From assembly GCA_964637705.1 (NCBI GenBank), contig CAZWVM010000198.1, forward strand, positions 1 through 6,241: 6,241 bases of DNA, written 5' to 3'. The stretch is from CAZWVM01 sp964637705. Lineage in GTDB: Bacteria; UBA8481. The translations under genes were made by a program, and so were the position numbers. This document shows positions 6,189-6,241 of this stretch, piece after piece (the stretch's first letter is position 1; every line of letters begins with the position of its first letter). The notes under the pieces are model-generated. The model was not told the DNA's origin. It ran no database searches and saw nothing but the letters and a program-made list of their open reading frames with translations.

Positions 6189-6241
6189 ATGCTCAAGGAA
6201 TTCCGGGAATTCGTGGTGCGCGGGAACGTCTTCGACATGGC
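6189..6241 (+). CDS. mscL: Large-conductance mechanosensitive channel MscL (N-terminal part)
   Basis: Only the first 18 residues are in the window: MLKEFREFVVRGNVFDMA. They match the highly conserved MscL opening, in which an amphipathic N-terminal helix (M-x-K-E-F-x-E-F) leads to RGN-x-x-D at the start of the first transmembrane helix. MscL is a homopentameric inner-membrane pore that opens under extreme membrane tension and releases solutes on hypo-osmotic shock. The start is set by an AAAGGAGG site 7 bases upstream. It follows the aminotransferase by 141 bases with no clear terminator or promoter in the gap, so whether it is co-transcribed is open. The rest of the gene lies beyond the window, so intactness cannot be judged. 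Confidence 0.88.
   Translation, partial: MLKEFREFVVRGNVFDM

Overview
This is a GC-rich window (about two thirds G+C by eye) with strong third-position G/C preference. Every recognisable gene is on the + strand with short gaps, so it looks like an ordinary bacterial chromosomal segment. The genes are housekeeping or widely scattered families: citrate synthase, DUF4126, DUF1015, carbamate kinase, a class I aminotransferase and MscL. They do not fix the phylum. A purine-rich heptamer array and a CACGGAGA-ended intergenic repeat would fit the large repeat-bearing genomes of soil or sediment bacteria (Acidobacteria, deltaproteobacterial, Planctomycetes-like or candidate phyla), but that is only a guess.

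Layout. Bases 1-74 are the last codons of an upstream gene. Bases 75-279 hold two hairpins and the leader of gltA. Bases 280-1572 encode a full-length citrate synthase with all catalytic residues. Directly after its tandem stops (TGA TAG) lie exactly 24 in-register 7-bp units (1581-1748), ending 12 bases before a GTG-started DUF4126 membrane protein (1761-2336). A 145-base gap follows with small palindromes and a promoter whose predicted transcription start coincides with the ATG of a DUF1015 protein (2482-3708). The next gap (3709-3918) holds a roughly 156-bp element with imperfect terminal inverted repeats, two perfect palindromes and a nested stem. Its right end may supply the promoter for a two-gene unit: carbamate kinase (3919-4869) and a PLP-dependent aminotransferase (4869-6047), whose stop and start overlap as TGATG. 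The window ends in the first 18 codons of mscL (from 6189).

How the genes relate. Citrate synthase feeds the TCA cycle. Carbamate kinase and the aminotransferase are probably translationally coupled and both concern nitrogen or amino-acid metabolism, yet no arginine deiminase or ornithine transcarbamoylase is present here. DUF1015, DUF4126 and MscL have no evident functional link to these. I see no defence system, CRISPR, transposase gene, tRNA or rRNA. The unusual material is in the gaps between genes: the heptamer array, the inverted-repeat element, a predicted leaderless start, and a coding-like stretch in frame with mscL.
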